Source: Deltaproteobacteria bacterium
GTDB lineage: Bacteria > Myxococcota_A > Polyangia > Polyangiales > JADJMO01
Assembly (NCBI GenBank): GCA_022843175.1
Contig: JALHOE010000073.1
Coordinates: 1-38,231 of the forward strand
Reading direction: 5' to 3'
DNA length: 38,231 nucleotides
Shown here: piece after piece, positions 8,423 to 16,204 of the stretch
How the letters are laid out: every line of letters begins with the position of its first letter
Numbering within the stretch: the first letter of the stretch is position 1
Made by a program: the position numbers and the translations under genes
Notes under the pieces: generated by a model
What the model was told of the DNA's origin: nothing
The model's input: only the letters and a program-made list of their open reading frames with translations
The model's database searches: none

Positions 8423-9358
8423 TTAACACGTCGCTCGCCACGCGTGCTCGAGGGCGTCGGCGAGGGCATTCGGGGTCGGAAAACGATCGCTCGGGTCCTT
8501 GGCCAGCGCGCACCCGAGCGAGGCGTCGAGGGGAGCGAGCTCCGGGCGGAGGGACGAGGCGGCGGGCGGCGGCGCCCGGAGGTGCAGGCCGCGGAGCTCG
8601 TCGAGGTCGATCGAGGGGAAGGGGGGGCTCGCGGTGAGCAGCTCGAACGCCGTGCAGCCGAGCGCGTACACGTCGGTGCGGGCGGAGAGCTCCAGCTCGC
8701 GCGCCTCTTCGTCGTCGAGCTGCTCGGGCGCCATGTACCAGGGGGTGCCGGTGCCGATGCTCTTGCTGCTCGCCCGTGCCGGCGTGCGCGCGAGGCCGAA
8801 GTCGAGCAGGACGGGCCGGCCGGTGACCTCCTCGATCAGCACGTTGCTCGGCTTGACGTCGCGATGGATGAAGCCGGCCGCGTGCACCGCGCCGAGCGCC
8901 TCGGCGAGCGAGCGGACGACGCCGAGCGCGCGCGCGATGGGCACGAACGCGCCGCGGTTGGCGTGCTCCACGATGATCTCCTCGAGCGACGGACCCTTGA
9001 CGTACTCCATCGCGACGAAGCTCTTGCCGTCCTGGTCCTCGCCCACGCCCGCGACGCGCACCACGTTGGGGTGCCGCACCGCCGCGAGCGCCGCCGCCTC
9101 GCGGGAGAAACGGTAGAGCGCGTCCGGATCCCTGGCGTGCTCGGGAGAGACCAGCTTGAGCGCCACCGGTTGGTTGCGCTTGAGGTCATGCGCGAGGTGG
9201 ACGACCCCCATCGACCCGACGCCGAGCGTTCGCTCGACGCGATAGCGACGCGCGAGCACCAGCGGCGGCTCGGGCGTGCCGCGGAGGGCTCCGCAGCGAA
9301 CGCATGTGCCCGCGGCCGTTGCCGTGTCGAGCGTCTCTCCGCAGTGAATGCACATCAC
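8423..9358 (-). CDS. Ser/Thr protein kinase with N-terminal zinc ribbon
   Basis: A compact kinase of 311 residues that ends right after the catalytic domain, with no membrane helix, so it is cytosolic. The N-terminus has two Cys pairs (Cys3/Cys6 and Cys19/Cys22; CIHC and CVRC), a zinc ribbon. The catalytic signature is LGVGSMGVVHLA, Lys68 in VALKLV, HRDVKPSNVL (165-174), DFG at 186-188 and MAPEQ. The start is GTG 9358 or ATG 9355, without a clear Shine-Dalgarno. It lies 39 nt after the S46 peptidase stop and leads into the helical protein and DUF2378. The third kinase in the window (20381-21778) has a similar ribbon, which suggests a subfamily. Confidence 0.93.
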   Translation of the reverse strand: MMCIHCGETLDTATAAGTCVRCGALRGTPEPPLVLARRYRVERTLGVGSMGVVHLAHDLKRNQPVALKLVSPEHARDPDALYRFSREAAALAAVRHPNVVRVAGVGEDQDGKSFVAMEYVKGPSLEEIIVEHANRGAFVPIARALGVVRSLAEALGAVHAAGFIHRDVKPSNVLIEEVTGRPVLLDFGLARTPARASSKSIGTGTPWYMAPEQLDDEEARELELSARTDVYALGCTAFELLTASPPFPSIDLDELRGLHLRAPPPAASSLRPELAPLDASLGCALAKDPSDRFPTPNALADALEHAWRATC

Positions 9359-9397
9359 TTCGCGGGTGGGATGCGCGACGTGACGCGATGTCGCCCG

Positions 9398-11455
9398 CTA
9401 CTTCCCCAGCTCGTCGACGATCCGCGACGCGCCGTAGATCTTGCTCAACGCTTCGGTGAGCGCGGCCGAGTGCACCGAGACCGCGCGGTTGACGGCCGGG
9501 TCGAAGCCGTAGTCGCCGCCGAGCGACTGGATGTTGCCGTCGAAGATGAGCCCGACGATCTCGGCGTCCTTGTTGAAGACGGGCGAGCCGGAGTTGCCGC
9601 CGATGATGTCGTTGGTCGAGGCGAAGTTGAAGGGCGTCGAGAGATCGAGCTTGCCCTTGGCCGCGAGCCACGACGCGGGCAGCGCGAACGGATCCTCGCC
9701 GGAGTGGCGGTCGAACGCGCCTGCGAAGGTCGTGATCGGCTTCACCGTCTTGCCATCCTCGACGTAGCCTTTGATCGAGCCGAACGAGAGGCGGTGGCTG
9801 CCGGTGGCGTCGGGGTAGATGCTCGTGCCGTAGACCTCGAACCGCGCCTTGGCGATGAGCTCGCCGTTCTTGGTGTCGACGGCCTCGACGTTGTCCTCGA
9901 AGCGCTTGCGGATCGCTCGCTGGTCGCCGTCGAGGCGGCGGAAGAGCTCGATGAGCGGATCGGTGGACGCGTCGACGGCCTTCTTGCCGCCCTCGAGGAG
10001 CGCCTTGCGCGAAGCGATGTCCTTGAGCGTGGTGCCCTTGATCAGGCGCGCGGCGAGCGTGGCCGGGGACTCCTTGCCGAACAGCTTCTTGACGAACGGG
10101 TGGTCGGCGCCGAGGCCCTCGCGCAGCTTGGTGAGCGAGAAGGTGAGGGTGAAGGTCTCGAACTCGTCGTAGATGGGTGCGCTGGTGAGCAGCTGCTGCT
10201 TGAGCGCCGGGAGCTTCGCCTCGGTGTACTCGCGGAGGCGCTTCTCGTTGGGCTTGGGCAGCTCCTCGGCCGCGCGCACCAGCGTGCGCGCGAAGGACGC
10301 GAGCTCGGAGCGGAACCCGAGGTTGCCCTCCATGTACGAGTAGTTGTCGAGGATCGCGCGGTACTCGTACTGCGCCTTCTCGATCGCCTCCCACGCGCCG
10401 CCGTAGGCCGCGCGCATCTTCGGGTCGGCGAGGACCTTCTGGCGGAGCGCGTTCTCGTCGCCGACCTTCTGACTGAAGAAGCTCTTGTCGTTGAGCGCGA
10501 ACAGCCGGCCACGATACGCCTTCACCGCGTTCTCGACGTAGAACAGCGTGGCGTTGGAGAAGCGCTTTTGCTCGGCGCCGCGGTGCTGGAACTCCGTGAG
10601 CTGCCCGCGGTACTCGGAGAGGTACATGAGCACGCGCGGCATGCGGAAGTCGCGCTCGGTCTCGAGCTTGGAGATCGTGTGCAGCCGCGACGTGCGCCCG
10701 GGCGTGCCGGAGGTGAAGGTGAGGTCGCCCTCCTTGGCCGCCTTCTTCGACCACTTGAAGTAGTGGTCCATCGCGGCGGGCTTGCCGCCCTCGTACACGC
10801 GCACGAACGACACATCGAGGTCGTAGCGGGGGAAGTTGAAGTTGTCCGGGTCGCCGCCGAAGAAGGCGATCTGGAACTCGGGCGCGAACACCAGGCGCAC
10901 GTCGTGGAAGCGGCGGTACTTATAGAGGTCGTAGCGACCGCCGTTGTAGAGGTTGACGACGTCGCAGCGCACGCCCTCGTTGGCGCCGCCCGAACACTCC
11001 TTCTCGAGCTTCGACTTGATCGCCTTCTGCGCGTCGGCGAACGCCTTGCCCTCGAGTCCCTTGGTCGCGCCGGTGACCTTCTCGGTGACGTCGGTGATCT
11101 CGGTGAGCTGGTCGATCTCGAGCTCCGAGCACTTGACCTCGTCGCCCGCCGTCTTCGCGTAGAACCCGCTCTTGACGTAGTCCTTCTGCGCCGTCGACAG
11201 CTGCTCGATGCAGTCGTGCACGCAGTGATGGTTCGTCATCACGAGCCCGGAGGCGGACACGAAGCTCGCCGAGCACCCGGTGCCGGTGCGCGCCGACGCC
11301 AGCCGCACGTGGTCGAGCCACTTGGCGTCGGGCGTGAACCCATACTTCTTGCCGACCGTGGCGGCCGGGAAATTGTTGTACGTCCACATGCCCTCGTCGG
11401 CGTGGGCGGCCGGAGCGAGGGCGAGGAGCGGCAGAGCGAGGATGGCGCGGCGCAT
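9398..11455 (-). CDS. S46 family serine peptidase (dipeptidyl-peptidase 7/11 type)
   Basis: This is a peptidase of 685 residues, close to the family's usual 700. It should remove dipeptides from peptide N-termini in the periplasm. A cleavable signal peptide ends at AHA-DE (about residue 19). The catalytic His lies in MTNHHC (about 76-77), the Asp is probably in the DLDVSFVRVYE region, and Ser622 is in GGNSGSP. FDGN after the serine carries Gly where acidic-specific DPP11 enzymes are reported to carry Arg, which favours DPP7-like preference for hydrophobic P1 residues (inference). The insert around 230-520 is the helical cap. Several extra cysteines near the N-terminus (CSAS, HHCVHDC, KCSE) could form disulfides. 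A GC hairpin (11485-11501) sits in the leader. Confidence 0.93.
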   Translation of the reverse strand: MRRAILALPLLALAPAAHADEGMWTYNNFPAATVGKKYGFTPDAKWLDHVRLASARTGTGCSASFVSASGLVMTNHHCVHDCIEQLSTAQKDYVKSGFYAKTAGDEVKCSELEIDQLTEITDVTEKVTGATKGLEGKAFADAQKAIKSKLEKECSGGANEGVRCDVVNLYNGGRYDLYKYRRFHDVRLVFAPEFQIAFFGGDPDNFNFPRYDLDVSFVRVYEGGKPAAMDHYFKWSKKAAKEGDLTFTSGTPGRTSRLHTISKLETERDFRMPRVLMYLSEYRGQLTEFQHRGAEQKRFSNATLFYVENAVKAYRGRLFALNDKSFFSQKVGDENALRQKVLADPKMRAAYGGAWEAIEKAQYEYRAILDNYSYMEGNLGFRSELASFARTLVRAAEELPKPNEKRLREYTEAKLPALKQQLLTSAPIYDEFETFTLTFSLTKLREGLGADHPFVKKLFGKESPATLAARLIKGTTLKDIASRKALLEGGKKAVDASTDPLIELFRRLDGDQRAIRKRFEDNVEAVDTKNGELIAKARFEVYGTSIYPDATGSHRLSFGSIKGYVEDGKTVKPITTFAGAFDRHSGEDPFALPASWLAAKGKLDLSTPFNFASTNDIIGGNSGSPVFNKDAEIVGLIFDGNIQSLGGDYGFDPAVNRAVSVHSAALTEALSKIYGASRIVDELGK

Positions 11456-11542
11456 GCGCCGGCGCTCTTAGCGGAGCCGCCACGGGCGGTCGACGACCGC
11501 CAGGGTTCCCCGCCGGCGGGTATGGTCGTTCGAGATTCCGAT

Positions 11543-11662
11543 CTACTCGCTATACGCGTTAGTTCGGTACCAGGGCGCGATCGGGCGGGGGCGCGGGCTG
11601 CGCGGTACGTCGGGACGCGGGCAGCGGCCGCTGCGTGCGCAACTAACGCGTATAGCGAGTAG
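11543..11662. repeat. 120-bp element bounded by perfect 22-bp inverted repeats
   Basis: Positions 11543-11564 and 11641-11662 are exact reverse complements over 22 bp (outer end CTACTCGCTATACGCG), enclosing 76 bp. Outside the perfect part the match continues imperfectly for about 10 more bases on each side. The arms are AT-richer than the neighbourhood. The interior is GC-rich and contains the 14-bp palindrome GCAGCGGCCGCTGC (11621-11634). No coding potential of its own is evident and no clear target duplication was found. It could be a MITE-like remnant, a cruciform-forming regulator or a processed hairpin RNA. It occupies most of the 263-nt gap between the S46 gene and the phosphatase gene. 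Confidence 0.8.
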
Positions 11663-11718
11663 TTGCGAATTTGAGGGCGGGGCCCGGGCCGGGCCCTCCC
11701 GCTCGGGACGCGGTTGGG

Positions 11719-12144
11719 TTAGCGGGGGCGGAGCTCGGCGAGGAGGCGCAGCACGTTTTCCTCGATCTGTGGGAGCGCGATCTCGGGGGCGAGCGGGAGG
11801 TCGGAGACCGACCAGTAGCGCACCTTCTCGACCCAGTCCGGGTAGCGCGCGGCGAGCATCGGCCGGTGCTCTTCCTCGTGGAGCGCGACGACGTGCCGGG
11901 CGCGCGTGAAGTCGACGATGCGGAGCGCCGTCGGGAGCAGCGACGTGCAGTGCATGGGGATCTTCCGCTCGGCCATCGCCCGGGCCGTGTGCGGCGAGAG
12001 CTCCCCGTCGACGATGTGCGCGAGCAGTCCGCGGGAGAACGCGCGCTCGGGGAGGCTCATCGCCTCGGCGTGGTGGTTGAACACCGCCTCGGCGAAGCGG
12101 CTGCGATAGAAGTTGCCGGTGCAAATGAAGAGCACGTCGGTCAT
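11719..12144 (-). CDS. Low-molecular-weight protein-tyrosine-phosphatase-like protein
   Basis: A protein of 141 residues with the P-loop of the LMW-PTP/ArsC superfamily at its very N-terminus: VLFICTGNFYRSR, giving Cys8-x5-Arg14-Ser15. The following AEAVFNHHAE helix and the later VVALHEEEH strand fit the fold. The acid loop appears as SVSDLPLAPE rather than the usual DPxxG, so the general acid may be the Asp there. Substrates could be phosphotyrosine proteins or another phosphorylated target. It is 24 nt downstream of the alpha/beta-hydrolase lipoprotein gene. The ATG at 12144 is the only sensible start for the P-loop. Confidence 0.85.
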   Translation of the reverse strand: MTDVLFICTGNFYRSRFAEAVFNHHAEAMSLPERAFSRGLLAHIVDGELSPHTARAMAERKIPMHCTSLLPTALRIVDFTRARHVVALHEEEHRPMLAARYPDWVEKVRYWSVSDLPLAPEIALPQIEENVLRLLAELRPR

Positions 12145-12168
12145 TCGGCGACCGGCATTCTGACACCT

Positions 12169-14097
12169 CTATTTGGGATCGCACTTCCCATCGCAGAAGT
12201 GCGCGATGACCCCCTCCTTGAGGAAGCGCGCCTCCTGCATGCGGGCCTGGTCGAGCTCGCGCACGAGGTCGTGCGGATCCTCGCCCCGGGTCGGCGGGAG
12301 GTTCTCCTTCGGCGCCTCGGGGGTGCCGAAGTCGAACTCGACGATGCCGGAGCCGCCCATCAGCGGCGGCGTGCCGGGCAGCAGGCCCCAGATGGGGCGG
12401 AGGGACGGCTCCACCACCTTCGCGTTCACGGCGCGCGCGATGATGTGCGCGCCGAGCGGCGTCACCTGGTGGTCACCCTTGGCCACGTGCAGCAGCACCT
12501 CGTGCTTCGGGGTGCCGGGGAGCGGCTCCTCGTTGATGTAGCGGATGTAACCGCCCGGCTCGGTGCGGTCCCACAGCATCTGCACCAGGCCGAGCACCTG
12601 CTGCAGATCGTACGCGGTGAGGTACGAGCCCTGGAGGATGAAGAAGAACGGCGTGAAGTCGATGCTGCGGTTGAGGAGGATCGAGTACGGCGCGCCGGGC
12701 TCGCCGAGCACGCCGCGCGTGACGTCGGTGCTGAGGGCCATGTACGTCGCGCCGAAGATGCCGCCCTGGCTGTCGCCGCGCCAGTAGCCCGCGCTCGGGT
12801 CGATCGCGCTCTTGCCGTCGAACTGCACCTCGGGCTCGTTGACGAAGCGGCCGCGCATCATGCGCATCGCCAGCAGTTCGTTGAGGAGGCCCTGGTGCTG
12901 GCGGTCGATCGTGTCCTTGAAGCCGCCGATGTCCTCGATGATGGTGTCGGTGAGGACCGGGCGGTCCTCGCTCGCCATACCCGCGAGGTCGACCGCGAAC
13001 GCGACGAAGCAGTCCTGGTCGGCGATCTTCGCGAGGTAGCCGTTCTCTCCCTCGGTCTTGCGACCGAGGAGGCCGTGGCCGTTCTGCAGCAGCGGGCACG
13101 GCTTGGTCGTGGCCACGTTGGGGATGTGGACGAGGAACTCGAACTCGGCGAAGCCGTTCTGTTTGGGCAGGCCGTCGGGACCGCGCACGAGCTTGGTCGG
13201 CGGCTCGACCCGGGTCGTGTAGAGCGGCACCTTCATCATGCCCTTGATGCGCTTGCGGATGTACTTGTTGGGGTTCGCCTCGACGGAGGTGATCCGATAC
13301 TCGGGGCCCTCTGCGCCCACGAGCTTCAGCGCCTCGTCGCGCATGTGCACCATCGAGCGGGTGAGGCTGTCGCGGCTCGCGGTCGAGAAGTCCCAGGCCA
13401 GCTGCAGATCGCCGCGCGCGATGCCCGCCTTCTCCAGCGCCGGGAAGATGTCGTTGTTGTAGAGGGCCCGGCGGCTCTCGATCGCCGGGTCGGGCTTGTT
13501 GTCGCGGAGCGCCGCGAACGCGGGCGACGGCGGGATCGTCGTACCGTCGGGGTCGACGACGCGGCGTATCGCGACGACGTACCGCGACGCATCGCGGAGC
13601 CGCACGACCGGCCGGATGATGAAGGTCTGCTCGTCCGGGTTTCGCCCCGACATGTCGAGCTCGGCGAAGTGGGGCACGAGCTCGCCCCGAGTGACGTCGA
13701 GGACGATCGTCGGCGAGTCCTTGGTGATCGATTTGCCGAGGTCGTCCTGGGTCGGCAGTCCCTTCGTCGTCGCGTAGGGGAGCAGCGTGATCAGGCTCTG
13801 CGACGGGGAGAACCCGTCGAGATCGGCCCACGCGGCGGGGTTGGTGTCCTTGCCCTTGTGCTTGGGGAGCGATGTCGCCCTGAACGCGACGCGCTTCTTG
13901 GTGACCGTCGTCGGGTCGTCGACGAGGGCGGTGTTGGACGGGAACGGGAACCCGCAGTGGTAGGGGACGAGCGGGTCGCAGTCGGCGTTCCAGTACTCGG
14001 GCACGATCGGCGGGCGGGGCGTCGTCTGCGGCGGCGCGCCCTCTTGGGTGGAGCAGGCCGAGAGCAGCAGGACCAGCGGTGCGAGGCGGCGAAGCAT
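12169..14097 (-). CDS. Alpha/beta-hydrolase-fold lipoprotein
   Basis: A lipoprotein of 642 residues, from ATG 14097. The N-terminus MLRRLAPLVLLLSAC puts Cys15 at a lipobox; longer starts would spoil the signal. Early on, CDPLVPYHCGFPFPSN recalls the PFPSD opening of large surface lipases and VolA-like proteins. A nucleophile elbow GDSQGG (in YWRGDSQGGIFG) supports a serine hydrolase. LLQNGHGLLGR earlier would be the oxyanion strand, and HVAKGDHQVTP near the C-terminus supplies a candidate catalytic His. The last residues hold two Cys (HFCDGKCDPK). No close named family is evident. TAGAAT a few bases before the ATG may be a -10 with a very short leader. Likely exported to the outer membrane or surface. 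Confidence 0.7.
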   Translation of the reverse strand: MLRRLAPLVLLLSACSTQEGAPPQTTPRPPIVPEYWNADCDPLVPYHCGFPFPSNTALVDDPTTVTKKRVAFRATSLPKHKGKDTNPAAWADLDGFSPSQSLITLLPYATTKGLPTQDDLGKSITKDSPTIVLDVTRGELVPHFAELDMSGRNPDEQTFIIRPVVRLRDASRYVVAIRRVVDPDGTTIPPSPAFAALRDNKPDPAIESRRALYNNDIFPALEKAGIARGDLQLAWDFSTASRDSLTRSMVHMRDEALKLVGAEGPEYRITSVEANPNKYIRKRIKGMMKVPLYTTRVEPPTKLVRGPDGLPKQNGFAEFEFLVHIPNVATTKPCPLLQNGHGLLGRKTEGENGYLAKIADQDCFVAFAVDLAGMASEDRPVLTDTIIEDIGGFKDTIDRQHQGLLNELLAMRMMRGRFVNEPEVQFDGKSAIDPSAGYWRGDSQGGIFGATYMALSTDVTRGVLGEPGAPYSILLNRSIDFTPFFFILQGSYLTAYDLQQVLGLVQMLWDRTEPGGYIRYINEEPLPGTPKHEVLLHVAKGDHQVTPLGAHIIARAVNAKVVEPSLRPIWGLLPGTPPLMGGSGIVEFDFGTPEAPKENLPPTRGEDPHDLVRELDQARMQEARFLKEGVIAHFCDGKCDPK

Positions 14098-14144
14098 GGC
14101 CTCGATTCTACGTTGAAACCGAACCGGCCTTGACGGCATCCGCA

Positions 14145-14167
14145 ATAATAGACAGCATGTCTGTTAT
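14145..14167. promoter_or_regulatory. 23-bp AT-rich palindrome, probable operator
   Basis: ATAATAGACA-GCA-TGTCTGTTAT is a two-fold symmetric site with 9 of 10 matching positions per arm (core AGACA/TGTCT perfect). It stands out from the GC-rich flanks and lies 15 nt before the DUF2325 start and 47 nt before the divergent lipoprotein start. Shape and length resemble sites of dimeric regulators such as the Fur/Zur family, but the sequence does not match a consensus I can assign. Confidence 0.6.
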
Positions 14168-14182
14168 GTCGAAGGAGCTCCC

Positions 14183-14512
14183 ATGCGCGTGGCTTTCGTC
14201 GGGGGAATGGATCGCAACGAGTCGGCGCTGATCGCGGCCGGTCGGCAGCGAGGCATCGACGTCGAGGTGCACTACGGCGATGTCCGCGGCCGGGGGGCCG
14301 ACGCCCTCGCCGGCGTCGTCGCCCGCGCCGATCACGTGATCGTGGTCACCGGCACCAACAGCCACGGCGGCGTGAAGCTGGCCAAGCAGTACGCGCACGC
14401 CCACGGCAAGCAGGTGTGGATCATGCGCGCGTGCGGCCTGGCGCTCGCCAAGCGCGTGCTCGACGACGTCGCCACGGGGCGCGACCTCGCCCAAGTCGCC
14501 CGCGCGGCGTGA
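14183..14512 (+). CDS. DUF2325 family protein
   Basis: A compact cytosolic protein of 109 residues. The ATG at 14183 is preceded by AAGGAG at 7 nt, the best Shine-Dalgarno in this region. It opens with RVAFVGGMDRNESAL, a Rossmann-like first strand with a Gly-rich turn. The middle VIVVTGTNSHGGVKLAK carries the Ser-His pair and Lys seen in DUF2325, and QVWIMRACGLALAK closes the sheet. Function is unknown in the family; members often neighbour metal or redox genes. The palindrome directly upstream suggests tight repression. Exonuclease III follows 30 nt later on the same strand. Confidence 0.75.
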   Translation: MRVAFVGGMDRNESALIAAGRQRGIDVEVHYGDVRGRGADALAGVVARADHVIVVTGTNSHGGVKLAKQYAHAHGKQVWIMRACGLALAKRVLDDVATGRDLAQVARAA

Positions 14513-14542
14513 TCCCGGACGAGGTAGAGTGCGCGGCCTCCG

Positions 14543-15316
14543 ATGAAGGTCGCGACCTGGAACGTCAACGGGCTGCGCGCGCGTCACGCGCAGCTCATCG
14601 CGTGGATCGCGGTGGAGCAGCCGGACGTGCTCTGCCTGCAGGAGATCAAGGCCACGCCGGCGCAGATCCCCGATCCGCTCACCACCCTCGCGGAGTACTG
14701 GTCGTTCTGGCACGGCGGGCCCAAGGGCTACTCGGGCGTCTCGCTCCACTTCAAGCGGTCGACGTTCCCCGAGGCGCCGAAGTTCTCGCACCCCACCTTC
14801 GACAGCGAGTACCGCATCGTCGAGGCCACCGTCGGGGGGATCCGCTGGGCGTCGGTCTACATCCCCAACGGGGGCAAGGACTTCGTCGCCAAGATGGCGT
14901 TCCTCCGCGAGCTCGAGCAGTGGACGCGCGCGAGCAAGGGCGAGCCGCTGGTGATCTGCGGCGACCTCAACGTCGCCCTCACCGACGCTGACATCCACCC
15001 CAAGGAGCTGCGGCCCGGCTCGATCGGCGTGCGGCCCGACGAGCGCGCGCTCCTCTCGCGGGCGATCGGCAACGGCCTGGTCGACGTGCTCCGCAAGCAC
15101 CACCCGGACGACGACCGCCTCTACACGTGGTGGGCTCCCTGGCGCGACATGCGCGGCAAGAACGTCGGCTGGCGGCTCGACTTCGTGCTCATGAGCGAGG
15201 CGCTCGCGGCCACGAGCAAGAGCGCCGAGGTCCGCAAGGACGTGCTCGGGAGCGATCACGCGCCGGTCGTCGTGGTCTTCGAGACGACGAGCGACAAGGC
15301 GCTCGATGGTGGGTGA
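14543..15316 (+). CDS. xthA: Exodeoxyribonuclease III
   Basis: The predicted enzyme has 257 residues, the normal length. It is an AP endonuclease and 3'-5' exonuclease of base-excision repair. All signature segments are present: KVATWNVNGLRAR with Asn7, CLQEIKA with Glu34, VICGDLNVAL, GWRLDFVLMS and GSDHAPVVV with the catalytic His near the end. TAGAGT at 14525-14530, 12 nt before the ATG, is a possible -10, and no Shine-Dalgarno is seen. Its last 11 bp overlap the start of the EamA transporter gene, so the two are probably co-translated. Confidence 0.96.
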   Translation: MKVATWNVNGLRARHAQLIAWIAVEQPDVLCLQEIKATPAQIPDPLTTLAEYWSFWHGGPKGYSGVSLHFKRSTFPEAPKFSHPTFDSEYRIVEATVGGIRWASVYIPNGGKDFVAKMAFLRELEQWTRASKGEPLVICGDLNVALTDADIHPKELRPGSIGVRPDERALLSRAIGNGLVDVLRKHHPDDDRLYTWWAPWRDMRGKNVGWRLDFVLMSEALAATSKSAEVRKDVLGSDHAPVVVVFETTSDKALDGG

Positions 15317-16187
15317 GCTCGCCGCCGTCGTCGCGGCGATCGCCTGGGCCTTCGGTTCACTCCTCTTCGCGCGGATCGGTCGCGACGGCGTCCCGCCGGG
15401 CGCGATGAACCTCGGCAAGCTCCTCATCGCGGGCAGTCTGCTCGCGCTCACCGCGCTCGCCCTCACCGGGCACGTCGTCCCGCTCGGCGCGCCGACCAGC
15501 GCGCTCGTGCTCCTGACGCTGAGCGGCTTCGCCGGCCTCTCCCTCGGAGACACCGCGTACTTCAGCGCGATCGTCACGCTCGGCGTTCCGCGCGCGATCC
15601 TCTTGTTGTCGTCGGCGCCGGTGTTCGCTGCCCTCGGCGGCTACTTGTGGCTCGGCGAGCGGCTCGACGTGCGCGCGCTCACCGGCATGGCGCTGGTGTT
15701 CGGCGGGATCACGCTCGTCGTCGTGCGCAAGGACGCGCCGGGCGTCTCGAGCGCGCGCGGCGTGTTCTACGGCTTCGTTGCGGCGCTCGGGCAAGCCGCG
15801 GGGAGCCTGCTCTCCCGCCGCGCGATGCAGGTCGGGCTCGAGCCGCTCGCGGCGGCGGTCGGACGCATCCTCACCGGCGCGATCGGGCTCTACGCGATCG
15901 CGCTGCTGACGCGGGACGCCATCCCGTGGACACGCGCGCTGTTCCAGCGCCGAACGATCGTCCGCGTGGGCCTCGCGTCGCTCATCGGGACCTACTGTGG
16001 GATCTGGCTGGCGCAGACCGCGCTGCTCCGATCGCGTTCGACCGGCGTGGCGACGACGCTGCTCGCGACGTCGCCGGTGTTCGCGCTGCCCATCGCCCAC
16101 TTCGCGGGGAGCGAGAGGATGACGGTGCGCGCGGTGATCGGCGTGCTGATCACCATCGCCGGCATCGCCGCGCTGTCCCTGCGTTGA
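15306..16187 (+). CDS. EamA/DMT family transporter
   Basis: An inner-membrane protein of 293 residues with about ten hydrophobic helices in two EamA repeats. The second repeat begins near GVFYGFVAALGQAAGSLLSR. Typical drug/metabolite-transporter landmarks are GLSLGDTAYFSAIVTLG and SSAPVFAALGGYLWLGERL in repeat 1 and TSPVFALPIAHF with the closing GVLITIAGIAAL in repeat 2. It starts inside the end of xthA (ATG 15306). The substrate is unknown; relatives move amino acids, nucleosides or drugs. It converges on the PHM-like gene with a 17-nt gap that holds no obvious terminator. Confidence 0.9.
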   Translation: MVGELAAVVAAIAWAFGSLLFARIGRDGVPPGAMNLGKLLIAGSLLALTALALTGHVVPLGAPTSALVLLTLSGFAGLSLGDTAYFSAIVTLGVPRAILLLSSAPVFAALGGYLWLGERLDVRALTGMALVFGGITLVVVRKDAPGVSSARGVFYGFVAALGQAAGSLLSRRAMQVGLEPLAAAVGRILTGAIGLYAIALLTRDAIPWTRALFQRRTIVRVGLASLIGTYCGIWLAQTALLRSRSTGVATTLLATSPVFALPIAHFAGSERMTVRAVIGVLITIAGIAALSLR

Positions 16188-16204
16188 CCCTCGGTCGTTC
16201 GTCG

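Noticed and set aside
11485-11501. GGCGGTC-GAC-GACCGCC hairpin as a terminator for the phosphatase gene
   Set aside because: It lies in the leader of the S46 gene, has no U-tract and is short; kept only as a note in that gene's entry.
8444-11662. Very long plus-strand open frame of about 1,070 codons opposite the S46 peptidase and kinase
   Set aside because: Arg/Glu/Leu-rich translation with no domain, produced by high GC on the opposite strand; the minus-strand genes have full motifs and signal peptides.
11671-14133. Long plus-strand open frame opposite the alpha/beta-hydrolase lipoprotein
   Set aside because: Shadow frame; composition biased (Arg, Val, Glu, His), while the minus frame has a lipobox and nucleophile elbow.
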